A DNA stretch of 64,000 bases from an uncultured Paracoccaceae bacterium. Lineage in GTDB: Bacteria > Pseudomonadota > Alphaproteobacteria > Rhodobacterales > Rhodobacteraceae. Made by a program: the position numbers and the translations under genes. Shown one piece after another: positions 31,001 to 46,000 of the stretch; the stretch's first letter is position 1; each line of letters starts with the position of its first letter. The stretch is taken from NCBI GenBank assembly GCA_947500005.1, contig CANMQJ010000005.1:62001-126000 (forward strand). The letters are read 5' to 3'. The notes below the pieces were generated by a model that searched no databases, was not told the origin of the DNA, and saw nothing but the letters and a program-made list of their open reading frames with translations.

Positions 31001-34000
31001 GAGGACCCGATACTGGTCAGCGCCAAGGACGATCTGACAGCCAACTCCTTTGCCGGGGCGGCCTCGATTGCGCTCAGCGGGTCCTACGTGGGCGGGTCCG
31101 TTGCCTTGTCGGCGGGCGTGGCGACGAATACGAGCGCCATCGCGACTCTGGCGGAAATCGTCGACTCGGAGGTGACGTCGAATTCCGGTTCGGTTTCCGT
31201 TATCGGTCATTCGGAGAGCTTCATCGACGCGCAGGTTACTTCGATTTCGGTCGCGGTTTCCATCTCGCTCGGGATCTCGGTTTCGGGAGCCGGCGCGGTC
31301 GCCATCAACGATGCTGACGCATCGCTGACATCCAGGATAGCTGACGGGTCTGTCGTTCATGCCAACGGTGACGTGCTGGTGCAGGCGAATGACCTGTCGG
31401 ACGCCTATGCAGGCGTTGTTGCTGTTTCGATCTCCGGCGGCCTACTGGGTGCTTCTTTCGGTATTGGCTATGCCGAGAACCAGATCGCGAACACGGTCGT
31501 TGCCGCGGTCGAGGACAGCGCGGTCACCGCGACGGGCACGGGGAATATCCTGATCGATGCCGATGCCACGCAGGAGATCACCGCCGAGGCGGCCGTGATC
31601 TCGGTCTCGATCTCCATTGGCGGAGCGGCGGCCGGATCGGTGGCCATAACCGATATCGACAGCGATGTTTCGGCCTATGCCCATGACGCGACACTGATCG
31701 CGCTTGGCGACAACGTCCATATCGACGCCGACAGTGACCACGACGCAATTGCCCACTCCTTCGGCCTTGCGGCCTCCACCGCGCTGGGCGTTGCCGTGGT
31801 AAGCGGCTTTGCCTCTGTCGGCGGGTCCACCACTGCCCATGCCGACGGGACCATAGGCGTGTCGGCGGCCGGAATGGATGTTACCGCAACTTCGATCGCG
31901 GATGCCCTGCCGGATGTATTCTCGGTCGCGATCTCACTGGGCGGCTCGGGCTCGGGCACCATAACCGAGGCGGTCGTGGACCGTTCGACCGAAGCCTATG
32001 TCGGCGACCGGTGGGATGCGCCCATCGCGGGTGCGACGACACTCACGCTGACCGGTGCGCCTCTTCAGGTGTTGGCCTATTCCGACTTCACGGCGACGGC
32101 AAAACCGGTAACGCTGGGCGTCGCGGGTGGCTTTGCGCTGGCAGTCACGGTCACCGAGGCGCGCATTGAAGGCGAGACGCTGGCCTTTATCGGCGAAAGC
32201 GCGACCGTGACGGCAAGCGCCGTTACCGTGGATGCCGACGCGGACGAGGATGCAACTTCCGAAACCGTCAATGCGGCGCTCAGCGCGAATGCCGCGATCG
32301 GCGTGACCCGGGCCACATCCGTCATCGACAGTGCGATCGAGGCCTTCATAGGCACCCGCGTGGGCGAGACGGTGGGCGGGTCGGCGACCACGGTCACGAC
32401 CACTTCGGGCGCGGTTACGGTTGATGCCTCGGCCACGCGTGCGGCGACATCGGATTCTATAGGCGTCTCGCTGGGCTTCGGTCTTCTGGGGGTCGAGGTC
32501 TCGCTGCCCTCGGCCACGGTCGACGGCGCCATTCGGGCGGCTGTGAACGGTGCGGCCACGGTCGGCGCGGCCGGCAATATCTCCGTTACCGGACATGGCG
32601 AGAACACAGCACACGCCAAGGCCATCGTCGTCGGCGTATCCTTTGCCGGTATTGGCGGAGGCGGGGCGCAGGCCGAAGCCGAGATCAAGAGCGGAGCGGA
32701 TGTCGAGGCAATCGTCGGCGCGGGCGCGTCGCTTTCCGGCGATGCGATCCTGATCGACGCACGTCTGACCGGGGACAAGAACCTTGCCTGGTCCGAGGCA
32801 CTTGGCGGATCCGGCGGCCTGATCGGCGGGCTGGCCGTGATGCTGTCGCGGGCAGAGATCGCAGGCGGAGTCCGCGCCGAACTTTCCGGCGACGTGACCG
32901 CATCGGACAGCCTGACCGTCACGGCAGAGGGGCGCAACTTCGCGGATGCCGATACGATTGCGGTTTCGCTCGGCGCGGGATTCGCCGCGGCCGGTACGGG
33001 CACGGTTTCCGAAATTACGTCGGACGCCGACGTCGAAGCGGTCATCGGCAGTGCCTCCCAGGCGACGACGACCGGCGCCGTACTTGTCAGCGCGATCGGG
33101 GACAACGACGCAGACAGCGACAGCGATGCCGGCTCGGCCTCCATCGGGCTGGGCATCACCGGCTCGTCGCTGTCGGCCAAGACGGGTGGCGCGGTGATCG
33201 CGCGGCTCAACGGCGATATCAGCGGCGCGAATGACATAGATGTACTGGCCGACGGACATAACGACGCCACGACCGATGCCTCGCAGATCGCGGTCGGCCT
33301 GGCAGCAGGGGCAGGTGCCGACGCCTATGCCGAGGTGACGTCGGAGGCGGATGTGATCGCGTCGGTCGGCTCGACCGCCGAGTTGACGACGCCGGGTGCC
33401 TTCGTGCTCGTCGATGCCACGGGCGACAACAATGCCAAGGCCGAGACATTCGGCGCCGCCGCATCGCTGTCGCTGACGATTTCCGTGATGCTGCCCGAAG
33501 CCCGCGTCGGCGGCGGTGTCCTGGCCGAGTTCAACGGCGATACGGTGGGAGGAGCAATTGCCGGTCTGAGCGTTCTGGCCGATGGCGAGAATACCGCCGC
33601 GACGGTCACGCGCGTCGGCAATCTCGGCCTGGCTGGCGACAGCGGCGCGGATGCCGAGGCGGCGATCACCAACACGGCGAATATCGAAGCGAAGATCGGC
33701 AGCGGGGCCGATATCACGGCAAGCGGGGCCATCACGGTCGATGCCGAACATTCCGGCCTCGGTAACCAGGCCTCCGCGGACATTTTCGCGCTGACGGGCG
33801 GGGCCATCACCGCAGGCGCGTTCCTGAGCGACTCCGAAGTGGCGGGCTCGGTCCGGGCCGAGGTTGACGGGACGATCCGGGGCGCTTCGCTGGTTCTCGT
33901 CGATGCCAACGGGCGCAACGAGGTGCTGACAGACACGCTGGCGCTGGGAATTTCTTTGGGCGGCGTGACGTTCACCGGCGCATCGGCCGAGATCACCTCG

Positions 34001-37000
34001 GATGCCGAGGTGGCGGCGCGCGTGGGCAGCACGGCGGATCTCACCAGCGCGGGCACACTCTCGGTTCTGGCGACAGGCGACAATGACGCAACGGCCAATT
34101 CGGATACCGGCTCGCTGGGCGGGCTGACCATTTCAGGCTCGACGCTCCAGGCCGTCGTCGGCGGCTCCGTCACTGCGGAAATGGATGGCGATACCGACGT
34201 TTTGGGCGTCTCGGTGATCGCGAGTGGCCACAACGACACCAATGCCGAGGCGCTTGCGATCAGTATCGCCCTGGCAGGCGGCATCGGCGCGGCGGATCCC
34301 AATGCGCTGATCACCTCGAGCGCGGACGTCACCGCCTCGATCGGCAGCACCGCCGAGGTGGATGCACGCAGCGGCGCGGTGACCGTGCGGGCCATCGGTG
34401 ACAACAACGCCTATGCCGAAGCAGTGGGCGGCGGCGCGGGTCTGGGTCTGTCGATTGACGTGATGCTGCCGGATGCCACGGTCGCGGGTGCGGTACAGGC
34501 CGAGATGGATGGCGATATCACCAGCTCGTCGCTGGTCGACGTGGATGCCCAAGGCGAAAATACCTCGGAAACCAAGGTAACCGTCGCCAATATCTCGTTG
34601 GGTGGCGCGGGCAATGGCGCGGATGCGCAGGCCACGATCACCTCGGCAGCCGATATCGAGGCAGTCGTGGGCGATACGGCCAGCATCGTGACCACCGGAG
34701 CAGTGACCGTCACCGCCGAGGCCGTCGATCAGGGCAACTATGCCAAGGCTGTGACCGAAGGGGGGGCGGGCGGGATTCTGGCGGCCACCTCGATATTCCT
34801 CAGCGGGGCCGAGGTCGGCGGTGCGGTGATTGCCACGCTTGACGGGGATGTCACGCAATCAAGCTCCATCGAGGTATCGGCAGACGGACGCAACAGGGCC
34901 GAAACCGATACACTGGCCGTAGCGATCGGCACGTTCGGCGGTGCAGCCGCAGGGTCACTGGCCGAGATCACCAGCGCGGCCGATGTTCTGGCGCAAGTGG
35001 GCGAAACCGCAAGCCTGACCACGTCGAATACGCTCAGCGTCTTGGCCATCGGAGATAACGACGCGGTGGCCGAATCCGATGTTGGCGCAGGCGGCGGCAT
35101 CGCCATCGCCGCGGCGATCCTCAAATCCAGGATCGGCGGTGCGGTCACCGCCGAGATGAATGGCGATGTCTTCGACGCGAACGCGGTGATCGTAACGGCC
35201 ACCGGCAACAATTATGCTGACGCGGATGCCTTGGCGGTGCAGGTCTCGCTTGCAGGCGGGGCAGGCGCCAGCCCGGATGCCGAGATCACGAGCGAGGCCG
35301 ATGTCACGGCCCAGATCGGGTCTACCGCCGCGCTGGACGTTCCGGGCGCCAATATCGACGTGTTCGCGACCGGGTACAACAATGCCGATGCGCGCGCCGT
35401 CGGCGGCGGCGGCGGCGGCATCTCGGTCAGTGTGATGCTGCCCGATGCAACGGTGGGCGGCGCGGTCACGGCACGGTTCGACGGCGATATCGTCGGAACC
35501 GCCGCTACACTCGATGTTGAGGCCAAAGGTGAAAATATCGCCACGGCAGATGCAGAGGTGCGCAGCGTATCCGTGATCGGCGGGCAGGGTGCGCAAGCAA
35601 ATGCCACCATCACCAGCGCTGCCAACGTCCTGGCGACCATTGGCAGTGCCGCTACCGTGGCGCTGACCGGGGCGGTCAAGGTCGATGCACGCCTGCAAGG
35701 GCAGAACAACCGCGCGGTGGGCCGTGCCGAGGGGTTCTCGGGCGGGCTCATCGGATCGCTCGCCATTCTGGGTAGTTCGGCAGAGATCGGCGGCGCGGTC
35801 ACGGCGGAAATGGATGGCGACATCACCAGCGCATCGAGCCTTGCCGTGACGGCGAACGGTGCGAACCATGCCGAGGCCGACACGCTCGTCACTTCGATCG
35901 GAACCTTCTCGGGCGCCGGTGCCGGGGCCAAGGCCGACATCACGTCTTCGGCCGACGTGACGGCGCGCGTGGGATCCAGCGCAAGCATCGCGGTCAACGG
36001 CGTAACGACCGTCACGGCAAATTCCGACAATGACGCCGATGCCTTTTCCGAGGCCGGAACCGGGGGGCTGCTGGCCGTTGGTGTCACATTGCCCACAGCG
36101 TTCGTGTCCGGTGGTACAAGTGCCCAGATGGACGGCGACGTCACCTCTGCCTCGGGCCTCACGGTTTCGGGGGTGTCCGACAATGATGCGGTCGCCAAGT
36201 CCGATGTCCTCTCGATCGGTCTTTTCGCCGGAGGCGGGGCAAATGCCAGGGCCGAGGTTCAGAATAATGCCGACACCGATGCGGTGATCGGCAGCGCGGC
36301 CCTGATCACCATTCCCGGTTCAGGCGTGACCGTCTCGTCGGTCTCCGAGAACACGGCCCTGGCCGAATCCGGCGCAAAGATCGGTGGCGCGGTGGCCATC
36401 TCGGTATCCAGCCCCTCGGCGGCGGTGACAGGGGATACATCGGCCAAGCTGCTTGGCAGCGTGGGCACAACGGTGGCAGGGATAGATACGGACGGCAACG
36501 CCACAACCTTCGGTGTCCCGGGCGCGTCCTTCGTCACCGTGACGGCAAATGCCGACGACGAATCCAAGGCCATTATCGAAAGTGTCGGCGGGGGCATCGT
36601 TGCGGCCAATGCCTCGACCGCGTCCTCGGATACCGACTCGACCATCGAGGCCGAGTTCGGGTCGGGCAACATTACAGCAAGCGGCAACATCACCCTGCTG
36701 GCGGATGCGGATATCAAATCCGAAGCGTTCGCGAGCACCGGAGGTGGCGGGCTGATCTCGCTTCAGGCCTTCACGGCGGATGCGAATGCAGACCCCACGA
36801 TCAACGTGGATGTGGGGGCCGGTCTCGTGCAGGCGGGCGGTACCGTCTCGATCCGCGCAGATTACAACGATGTGGCGGTTCTGGGCAACGCGACCGGGGT
36901 CGGCGGAGGAGGCATCTCGCTTAGCGGCGGGACCGCCAAGGCCACCTCGAACCCCGATGTGAACGTAAGCGTTTCGGCCAACGTGCTACGCGCCGCGGAC

Positions 37001-40000
37001 ATCTTTATCGAGGGCCAGTCGCGGTCAGAGGCCGAGGCGGTTTCCGATACGTTCAGTGCTGGCGGCATCTCGATCGGGTCGTCGGACGCGGAGACATACG
37101 GCAACAACAGCGTCAGCGTCATCTTCGACGGGGGTACAATCTATTCAGGCAGCCATGTCGCGATCTTCGCGATCAGCGACCAGGATTACGATGCGAGGTC
37201 TATCACCGACGGTTCGTTCAGCGGCATCTCGGATGCGAACGCGGACGGCAAGATCGACATGGATTACGATGTCACCACCACCGTGAACGGCAAGATAAAG
37301 GCCGGGGGCACCGTGCTGGTCCAGTCTGCCTCGGGTGTTGATGCCGATCTTGTGGTCAAGGCCGATGCAACCGCGATCGCGGGCTTTGCAGATGCCGACG
37401 GCACGATCGACCTGGGGGCGTCTGCGGCGGATGCGACGACACAGACAATTCTTGGCTCGAGCGCCGACATCGACGGCAAGTTCGTCACGATACAGTCCCG
37501 CGCGGGCGAGCAATCGCGTATCGACGGGAACGGCAACGTGGTGGCCGACGGGTCGGGCCCGGTGACGCAGTGGAACCTGCGTGCAGAGGTGGAATCCGAT
37601 ACCAAAGCGTTCCCGGTGGCCGATTCCACCTCGGATGCCACGGCGCGGGCTTGGGATCTGGTCGAGACCGTTCTCGGCGACGGTTCGCGGATCGTGTCGC
37701 AGATCGATATCGACATCAAGGCGCGGCATGACGACACCACCGTCCGGGCAATCTCGACCGCGAAGTACAACGATTATGACGGCGGATTGGGTGATTTCAT
37801 CGGCGCGATTGCGGCGGTGTTCAACCCGATTCCGGTGACGGTGGATGCGGACGCGACCGCGAGGTACAATTCGCTGACCCGCAACAGCGGGCGTGACGGG
37901 TCGTTCCTGCAGGCCACGAATGTCGATGTGGAATCCTTCAACGACGCAAACGTGGTAGCAGATGCCGAGGTCAACAAGGCCAACCTTCCCGATCTCAGTG
38001 TCACCATCGGCGTGGGCGAGGCCTCGGTCACCTTCAACGTCCTGAACATCAACGGAGATGCGACAGAGGTCGAAGACTCCAGTCCGGATCGCCAGATCTT
38101 CTGGGAAAGCCACGTCGTTCTGCTGGGCGAGCCCAATCCGGAGATCGTGATCGACGAGGCCGGCGTAATCCAGTCGCTGGTCAATATCGATCTTCTGGGG
38201 GTGAATGCCGGACGTGGCGTCGGCCAGGCGCTGTTGGCGTCGAACGGTGAAAAGCAGGTCATCCTCGACGACATCATCTATGATGAGGCCGGCAAGCTGA
38301 CCTTCTTCGCCAATGATCCCTCCGAGGGACCGAACGCCGAGATCTGGGGCAATGCTGGCCTTGTCGAAAGCCAGCGCAGCTGGGATGACGTGCGCATCGT
38401 CAATTCTTCCGATTTCGACGTGGTAGTGAACCATATCGACGTGATCGACGGCGCCTCGGTTGTGGATGTCATGGTCGATGTCATTCCCGGACCGACCGAT
38501 GCACCCGCCAACGGCGTGGGACTGAGCCCGAGCAGAAGCGACCGCACCTTTGTCGGAGGCGTGGCGACGCCGACCTTCGAATTCGATCTCGATCTCACCT
38601 ATCCCCGTTCCGTGGTCGAAATCCGCAATATCCAGCCGGGCAGCGAACCAGCGAGCGACCTGATCCTGCTGGGCGGGATCGAGAACCCCCTGGGCGATAC
38701 GATCATCGAGAACCAGCGCGGCAATATTCGCGTCGATGAACGTTACCTAGCCGAGCAGGAGGGCGTGTTGCCCCAGGCGATCTTTGACGAGGGCCTGATC
38801 CGCACCAACACACTGGACGTGGATGCCTCGGGCGACATTGGCAACCAGACGGCGGATACCTCCTTTGGCCTGGCGCGCAAGGCGCTGATGGTCGAACTCG
38901 TTCGTATCGACCATGCCGAAAGCCGTTTCGAGACCCCTAGCCTTCAGGAAATCTCGCTGACCGCCGATGCCGGTGTCGATGCTGTGCTGGACGTCACCGT
39001 CTTCGATCGGTCGCTGGATATGCCCGTTGCAGATCTCGCCCCGCCTGACAACCATCTCGACGTCACCATCGAGCGGTTGACCGCCGGGGATGACGTGGAT
39101 GTGGTCATCAACGATTCCAAATCCGGTGCGGACAAGCTGGGGATCGATGGCGTCACGGTCAGCCTGTTCAACCCGTCCGGCAATTCGCGGCCCGGCAGTT
39201 CCTATTTCTCGGACGATTACTTCGTGCATTTCCGGCCCGATGGCGATGCGTCCGTCTACGATTTCATCCGCCGCAACCTTGGCACCGGCGGCGAGGAGAT
39301 CGACAGCACCTATACATTCACCGAGGTCCGGGCCGGCGATGATATCGACATCGGCCATGTGGATGCGACTGACAGCTATACGGGCAGCGAAAACCAGACC
39401 TACCGCACCACCGAGATCCAGTACGGCGCCTATCAGGGCGACGGCACGCGGCCCATCACTGTTGTCGCCGAACCGACGGACAGCTCCACCACCACGATCA
39501 ACTTCATAATCAATACCGATGTCGACTGGACCGGCGGCAGCGTGAGCGCGTTCGAGATCGAGGAGATCTTCCTCACCACCAATGGATACATCATCGCCGA
39601 TGAGCTGACCGGCGACATGAAAGTGGGGCACGTCAATTCGACCGATGCGGACGTGACGCTGAATTCGGGGCGCCGGATCGTGGATGCGAATTCCAACCCG
39701 ACGGTGGACGTCTCGGGCATCAACATCACGCTGAACTCCGGCATTGCGACCGGCGAGACTCCGACGCCTACGGTCGGCGGGGTAGGCGAGATCGGTGACT
39801 GGCTGGAAATCAACGTGGCCCGCGTGGACAACCTCAACGGGGTGCTGAACGCTTATGACGTGAATCCCGGGAATACTGTCGGGTTCGCGCATAACGGGAT
39901 CTGGATCGACGAACTGAACGGCGATCTGCTGCTTGATCAGGCGTTTGCCACAGATGCCGATGTTGGCCTGCGAACCGTCGACGGCTCGATCCTCGATGCG

Positions 40001-43000
40001 CAGGGAGACATCAATCAGTCTGGCGCCAACAATATCGAGGCGCAGAGCGTTTATCTCGACGCCAACGGGCAGGCCAGCTCGATCGGGTCTTCGGGAAACT
40101 GGCTGGAGATCGACAGCTCGCGCGGTTCGGCCGGACCGACCGGAGTGCAACCCGGCGGCGACTATGTCGGCTTTGAAGCGGGCGGCCCGATCTTCGTCGA
40201 GGAAACATTCGGATACATGCGTACCGTGCTGGCGCACAGCTATGGCGGGGCCGTCATCGGCGACGGCGACATCCGCTTGCAGGTGCGCGAATCCGGTGCA
40301 CTGGGCGAGGACTTCGTCCTGATCCAGAGCGGCACGGTGCACTTTGCCGAGACGGCAGCGCGCACACCGGGCAGCTACAACGACGCGCCGCGGGTGATCG
40401 CGCACGGGCAGGTCTTCTCCGAAGCCAATGGCGACGTGCGCATCTTTGTCGGCGACGATATCACCACGGGCGACAACACCCGGATTCTCTCCGACAGGAA
40501 CATCTTCATCCAAGGCGACAGGCTCAGCGATACGGCCGACCAATCCTTCGGTTCTCATATCACGTTGAAGGGCGAGATCATCGCGAATGCCGACGTGACA
40601 GCCGGAAGCGAGACCGGCAGTACGCCCATAGGCAGCGCCATTCCGACCTATACGCTGACCGGCGGGACCACGGGCGAGCCCGCATTCCGTACGGATGTCT
40701 CCACCGGTGTCGATGTCGATTTCATCACCCTCGGCGGGACTGCCGGCGTCGCAGGGACGACCTCGATTGGACAGGATGACTACATCTTCCTCGGCTCGCT
40801 AACCCGGGTATTCGCGGACAACAACGAGGACCAAATCAGTGTCTATTTCCTTCAGGACATGGCCTCGGTCACCTCGCCCGCGCAGGAGGATTTCAACCTT
40901 TTGACATATGGTGTGGCCGATCCGCTGCACAGCCTTGTCCTCTATGGTCAGCAAGGGACCGACAATTACGACATTCACACGCTGGGCTCGAACGGACCAG
41001 ATACGCGGAACTATCTGATCCATGTAGTGGACTATCACGACCAGTCGGCGGGTCCGATCAGCGAGGCCGACATGCTGGCCCGTGCCGAAGGCCAGGACAC
41101 GATGACCATCTTCGGCCGCGAGACGTTGACCGGTCAGGCAACCGGGGCGGACAACGACGTGTTCCTCCTGCGGACCGCCGAAAATCTGCCTGGGTTGCAG
41201 TCCGACAGTCCGGGCTTCATTTCGATGCTGCATGGAGACGTACAGTCCTACCAGGACATCGTACAGGGGAATGAGGCCTCGGCCGAAGTGCAGCGCATCA
41301 GTTATGACGCCAGCATGAACGGCCGCATCACGGTCGAGGGCCGTGGCGGCGACGACAGCTATTACGTGGACGATACAAGCGTGACGATCACGCTCGATGG
41401 CGGGGCGGGCGACGACTCTTTCCAGGTGGGTCAGATCTTTGGTGCCAACCGCACCATAGACGATGGCGACCCCATGACCGACGATGCCAATCTGCTGCCC
41501 GAGGACCGTTTCCCCGAACTGGTCGCCACGACGCGCGGTTGGCTCAGCCCCGGTTCATCCGCGCCGCTTATCGCGCAGGGCGGAACCGGCAACGATCTGT
41601 TCCGCGTCTACTCCAACCAGTCCGAGTTGCGGCTGGACGGAGACGATGACAATGACCTGTTCATCATCCGCGCCTTTGCCCTGGCCGCGACCACCGACTT
41701 CGACTGGGACGGCGACACTTACGGTCTCGACGGTGCCATCGACAAAGCCGATCTGGATGTCGGCGTGGCGGTCATGGAAGCGCTCGAAAAGCTGAGGGTC
41801 GACAACGGTTTCACCATCGCCCAGTCCATCGATGTTCTTCAGGCGTCCGACGTCGATGGGTTCGCGCCCAACATCACCGCCCAGTGGCGGACGGACCTCA
41901 AGGCGCAAATGGCCTTGAACGGCGCGGCATCCTTCAACGCCAACGGTGATTTCGGCATCAACTTCCTCGATCTGATTCTGACCGAAACGACGTTGGACGA
42001 TGTGATCGTCCTGGACGCCGACGGGGTGGCCACGCCGCAGATCGGACTTGGTTTCTCGGTCGCCCAAGCACCTGACATCCGCGCCGGAGGAGGCCAGGAC
42101 GAGGTGCGTTACAACGTCAATGCCCCGGTCAGTGTCGATGGCGGGACCGGCTTCGACAAGATGGTGATCCTCGGTACCGAGTTCGCCGACGATATCGTGA
42201 TCCGGTCGGACGCGATCTTCGGCGCGGGACTCAATGTGCGCTATTCCACCATCGAAGTGGTTGAGGTCGACGGGCTGGAGGGGGATGACGAGTTCTTCGT
42301 GCTCTCCACGGCATTCGGCGTCAGCTACCGGGTGATCGGCGGCCTCGGCTCCGACACCATCAATGTCGGCGGCGACGTGACCGAGGACATCGTCACGCGC
42401 GAACTCGAGGGCGCGTCGGGCACGGTCAACCACCTGGTCCGCTCGGGTGATGCGCTCTATGACGGGCTGCTCTTCGACGGGTTGGATTACAACGTGGCGA
42501 CCGGCGAGCAGGGCCTTGTGGTGATTGACGAAGAAGTTGACACCGCCTCCAACGGCCGCACGGTCGTGGGTGAGGTCGATCCGCTGACCGGAACGCCCTA
42601 TTCCGATTTCTACGATATCAGCCTCTCCAAGGCGCCCGAGTTGGGCAAGACGGTCTATGTCACTGTGTCGGCGGCGCGCAGCTTCCAAGAAGAGCGCACG
42701 ATCGACCCGGCCACCGGCCAGCCCTACGATCTCAATGCCGGCGACAACGACTTCCTGCCGGATGCGCTCGGCGACACGATCTGGCTTGCGTCGACCTCGC
42801 CGGGCGGCACGGTCGAGGACAGTGACTTCCAGCGGACCGTCATCGTCGACGGCTCGGCCCTGCAAGTCGAGGATCGGGTCCTCACGCTGGCCTTCGACTC
42901 GACAAACTGGGACCAGGGGCAGCGTGTCTATGTCTTTGCGCCTGACGACGCGCGCGCTGAAGGTGATCGGGTGACGGTGATCCAGCATTCGGTGATGTCC

Positions 43001-46000
43001 ACGGATGCGATCTTTGACGGCACCGATGTGCGCAATGTCGAGGTTGATGTCCGCGACAACGACACGCCCGGGGTGCAAATCGTCGAAGTCGATACCGCTG
43101 GCAATGACGATGGCCGCACTGCAGTGATCGAAGGCAATTCCGTGACCGGGCTGACCGACGAAATCCGTCTGTCCCTGGCCAAGGCTCCGGTGATCGGAGA
43201 GGTATTTGTCGATATCGTCGTGAATGTCTCTGCCAACGAGGCGCTGGACTTCTTCGACATTGCCGGAAGCCCCGACCTGACCATCTATGCCACGCCGATC
43301 GCGGATATTGCCAATGACCGCGTGATCGTCGGCCAGATGAGGTTCGACGGCACGACCTGGAACGACCAGATCCGCATCGGCGTCGAAGCGCGCGAGGATT
43401 TCGACCGCGAAGATCTTGAAATCGCGGTGATCGAGTTCGAGCGCAATGCCCTGACCGATGATGCCGATTACATCTTCCCCAACCTGCGATCCGGCATGCA
43501 ATTGCTGGATGTCGAGGTTTACGACAATGAAACCTCCGGCGCCGTGGTGCTGGAAACCGGAGGCGACACGCTGCTGGTTCCCGATGCGGGGACGACGGAT
43601 GACTATCTCATCCGCCTGACGCGCGAACCTGACGAGACAGTGCGCGTGGCCGTGCTGACCGATGGGCTGGCCGATGTGGCCGCCATCGACGGCGTGACCA
43701 TCGACCCGTCGCAATATGCCGAGGTGGGCGGCCTGCTTGCCACGCAGCAATTCACCGGAAACCTGATCTTTGGCGATGACGGAACCAACCTCACCCTGAC
43801 GCGCGGGGAAGGGTCCGATCTGGGCAGTTTCCTGGAGGAAGGGTTCTTTGGCGAAACATTGCAACCCGACACTCGTTTCGACGGCACTGTGACCTTTGGC
43901 ACTGCGGGCGCCAACCTCACGGTCGGTGGTACAGGCGTCGGCGCCGGCTTTGCCATCGGCGATACCTTGCGGCTGCGTGCATCCTCGGCAAGCGGTTTCG
44001 ACAGCAACAACGACGACTACATTGTCGCGGCCGTTTCGCCGAACCTTGTCACGCTGGTTGAAACCGGCGCGTGGGACCAGGCCGGAGCGGCTCAGGATGT
44101 CGAATTGCAGGGGCTCGAGGTCGTGGCCGGCCAGCGCATCCGCATCGGCGGCGCACAAGGCGGCTTTGCCGCGAATAACGGCGATTTCCAGATCCTTTCG
44201 GTGTCTCCCAATGGAAAGAGCATCACCCTGACCGCGCTGCTCGGCGATGTGGCCGGCTGGACCGATGGCGAAACCGAAGAGCCGCTGGTGCTCAGCGATC
44301 TGGCCGAAAGCGGCATTTTCACGGGCACCGTTTCCTGGGGCCAGGAAACCGATCCCGACAGCTTCCCGGGGCAATTCCTGGACCTGGGCGTTGCGGGGTC
44401 GCAAGAGGGATGGCTGGCCGATGGCTTCGTTGAGGGCATGTGGGTGCGGATCATCGACCAGAGCGGCGCGAACGCCGATATCGAGGCCAAGGTCCAGCTG
44501 ATCCGCGGCGACAACGAGAGCAAGGACGCCAAACTGCAACTCATCAACGTGCAGATCGCCGGGGCCGAGACGGATATCAATGGCGACCTGGATGGCGACC
44601 TGTCCGGCACATGGCTCAACACTGCTTCCGATGTCGAGGTCAAGGTGGTGCGCATAGCCCCCGAACTGACATTCGAGGGCGGCACGGAGGGCGCGCCGGG
44701 CGCCTGGCATATCCAGCAGGCCGTCACGCTGGCGGCGGATACCGACTATGTGGTGCCGCCAACCCGGGACGGGGTAAAGATCTTCCCGGTTTCGACACAT
44801 CTGTTGTCCAAGCTGCGCGGCCCGCTTGCCGTCGAGGGCGGCCCCGCGGGTGCGGACCGGTCGCTGACGGCCGGCGTCAAGCTGCCCGGCGAAAAGGACG
44901 ATTTCCTGATCGCCATCGGCGCGCAACCGCCCGAGAGCCAGCAGATCGACGTGCTCAACATCTTCAATGACTCCAGCCTGGCAGACACTTCGGGCGTGCT
45001 GAACCAGACCACCCTGCGCGGTTTCGGGATGAGCGAAGATCTGGTTTTCGAGAACGTCTCGGGCCCGCTCTTTGGCGAGGGCACGATCCCCGAAGGTGAG
45101 ACCCAGACGGATCTCGTTGTTCCCGGGGGCATCAGCTTCGGCAAGGTCAATTTCGGTGCGTCGGGCTTCGGTACGGATGGCGCTCAGTCCACAATCGAGG
45201 TGTTCAACCTCATGCTGGGCCAAGGCAACGATCTGCTCGACATCAACGGCACGCTGGACCCGGCGCCCTTCGTGAGCGCGCAGAACATGTTCGAGGTCCA
45301 TGCATCGGCCAGCGTGGCGGCGACCGCAGCCGCTCTGGATGCCGATCCTGACCTCGAGAACGCGTTCGACGGGTTCTACACCGTCCGGTCGGACGTGATC
45401 GACTGGAAAGCCGAGGGCTTCCTGCCGGGCCAGACGGTCGAGATCGAGGGCGTCTCGGCCCTCTTCAAGGTCGTCGAGGTGGCTGACGCGGTCTATATCG
45501 ACGGCAACGGAAACACGGTGACAGGTGGCGATGGTACGCTCCTGCGCGATCCCAACGACAATTCGGTCCTTGTTCTGCAGGCCGTGACGCCGCTGACAGG
45601 TACCCAGTTGGGTGAACTGGCCGCCGCCTTCATGGAGGAGGTCAAGCTGGTGGCCTTCGACGCCGCAGTTCTGGGATATTATACATACGGCGTTGAGAGC
45701 ACCGCCAAGGGCGCGATCCTCAGCGGCGTCGATTGGGAAGCCGAAGGGTTCCTGCGCGGTCACCTGATCAATATCGGTGGTGAAAACGGCAGCTTTGACA
45801 CCGCCGTGCAATATCGCGTGACCGATATCGACGGCACCACCATGGAGATTGAGGGCACACCGCTGGCTGCGGGACCGGCCTCGGCGAACATCTGGGTCCA
45901 GGGCGATCATGGCGGGCTGACGGTCGTGCATGGTGGCGGCAACCTGCCTGTGCAGACCATCGGCGATTATGCCATCGCGCCGATTGGCGATTTCGACGGC

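Noticed and set aside
18521..36350. Dense direct repeats considered as a CRISPR array or mobile-element cluster
   Set aside because: The repeats stay in one reading frame, vary at the protein level, and have periods of about 200, 324 and 1200 bp with no spacers, terminal inverted repeats or transposase.
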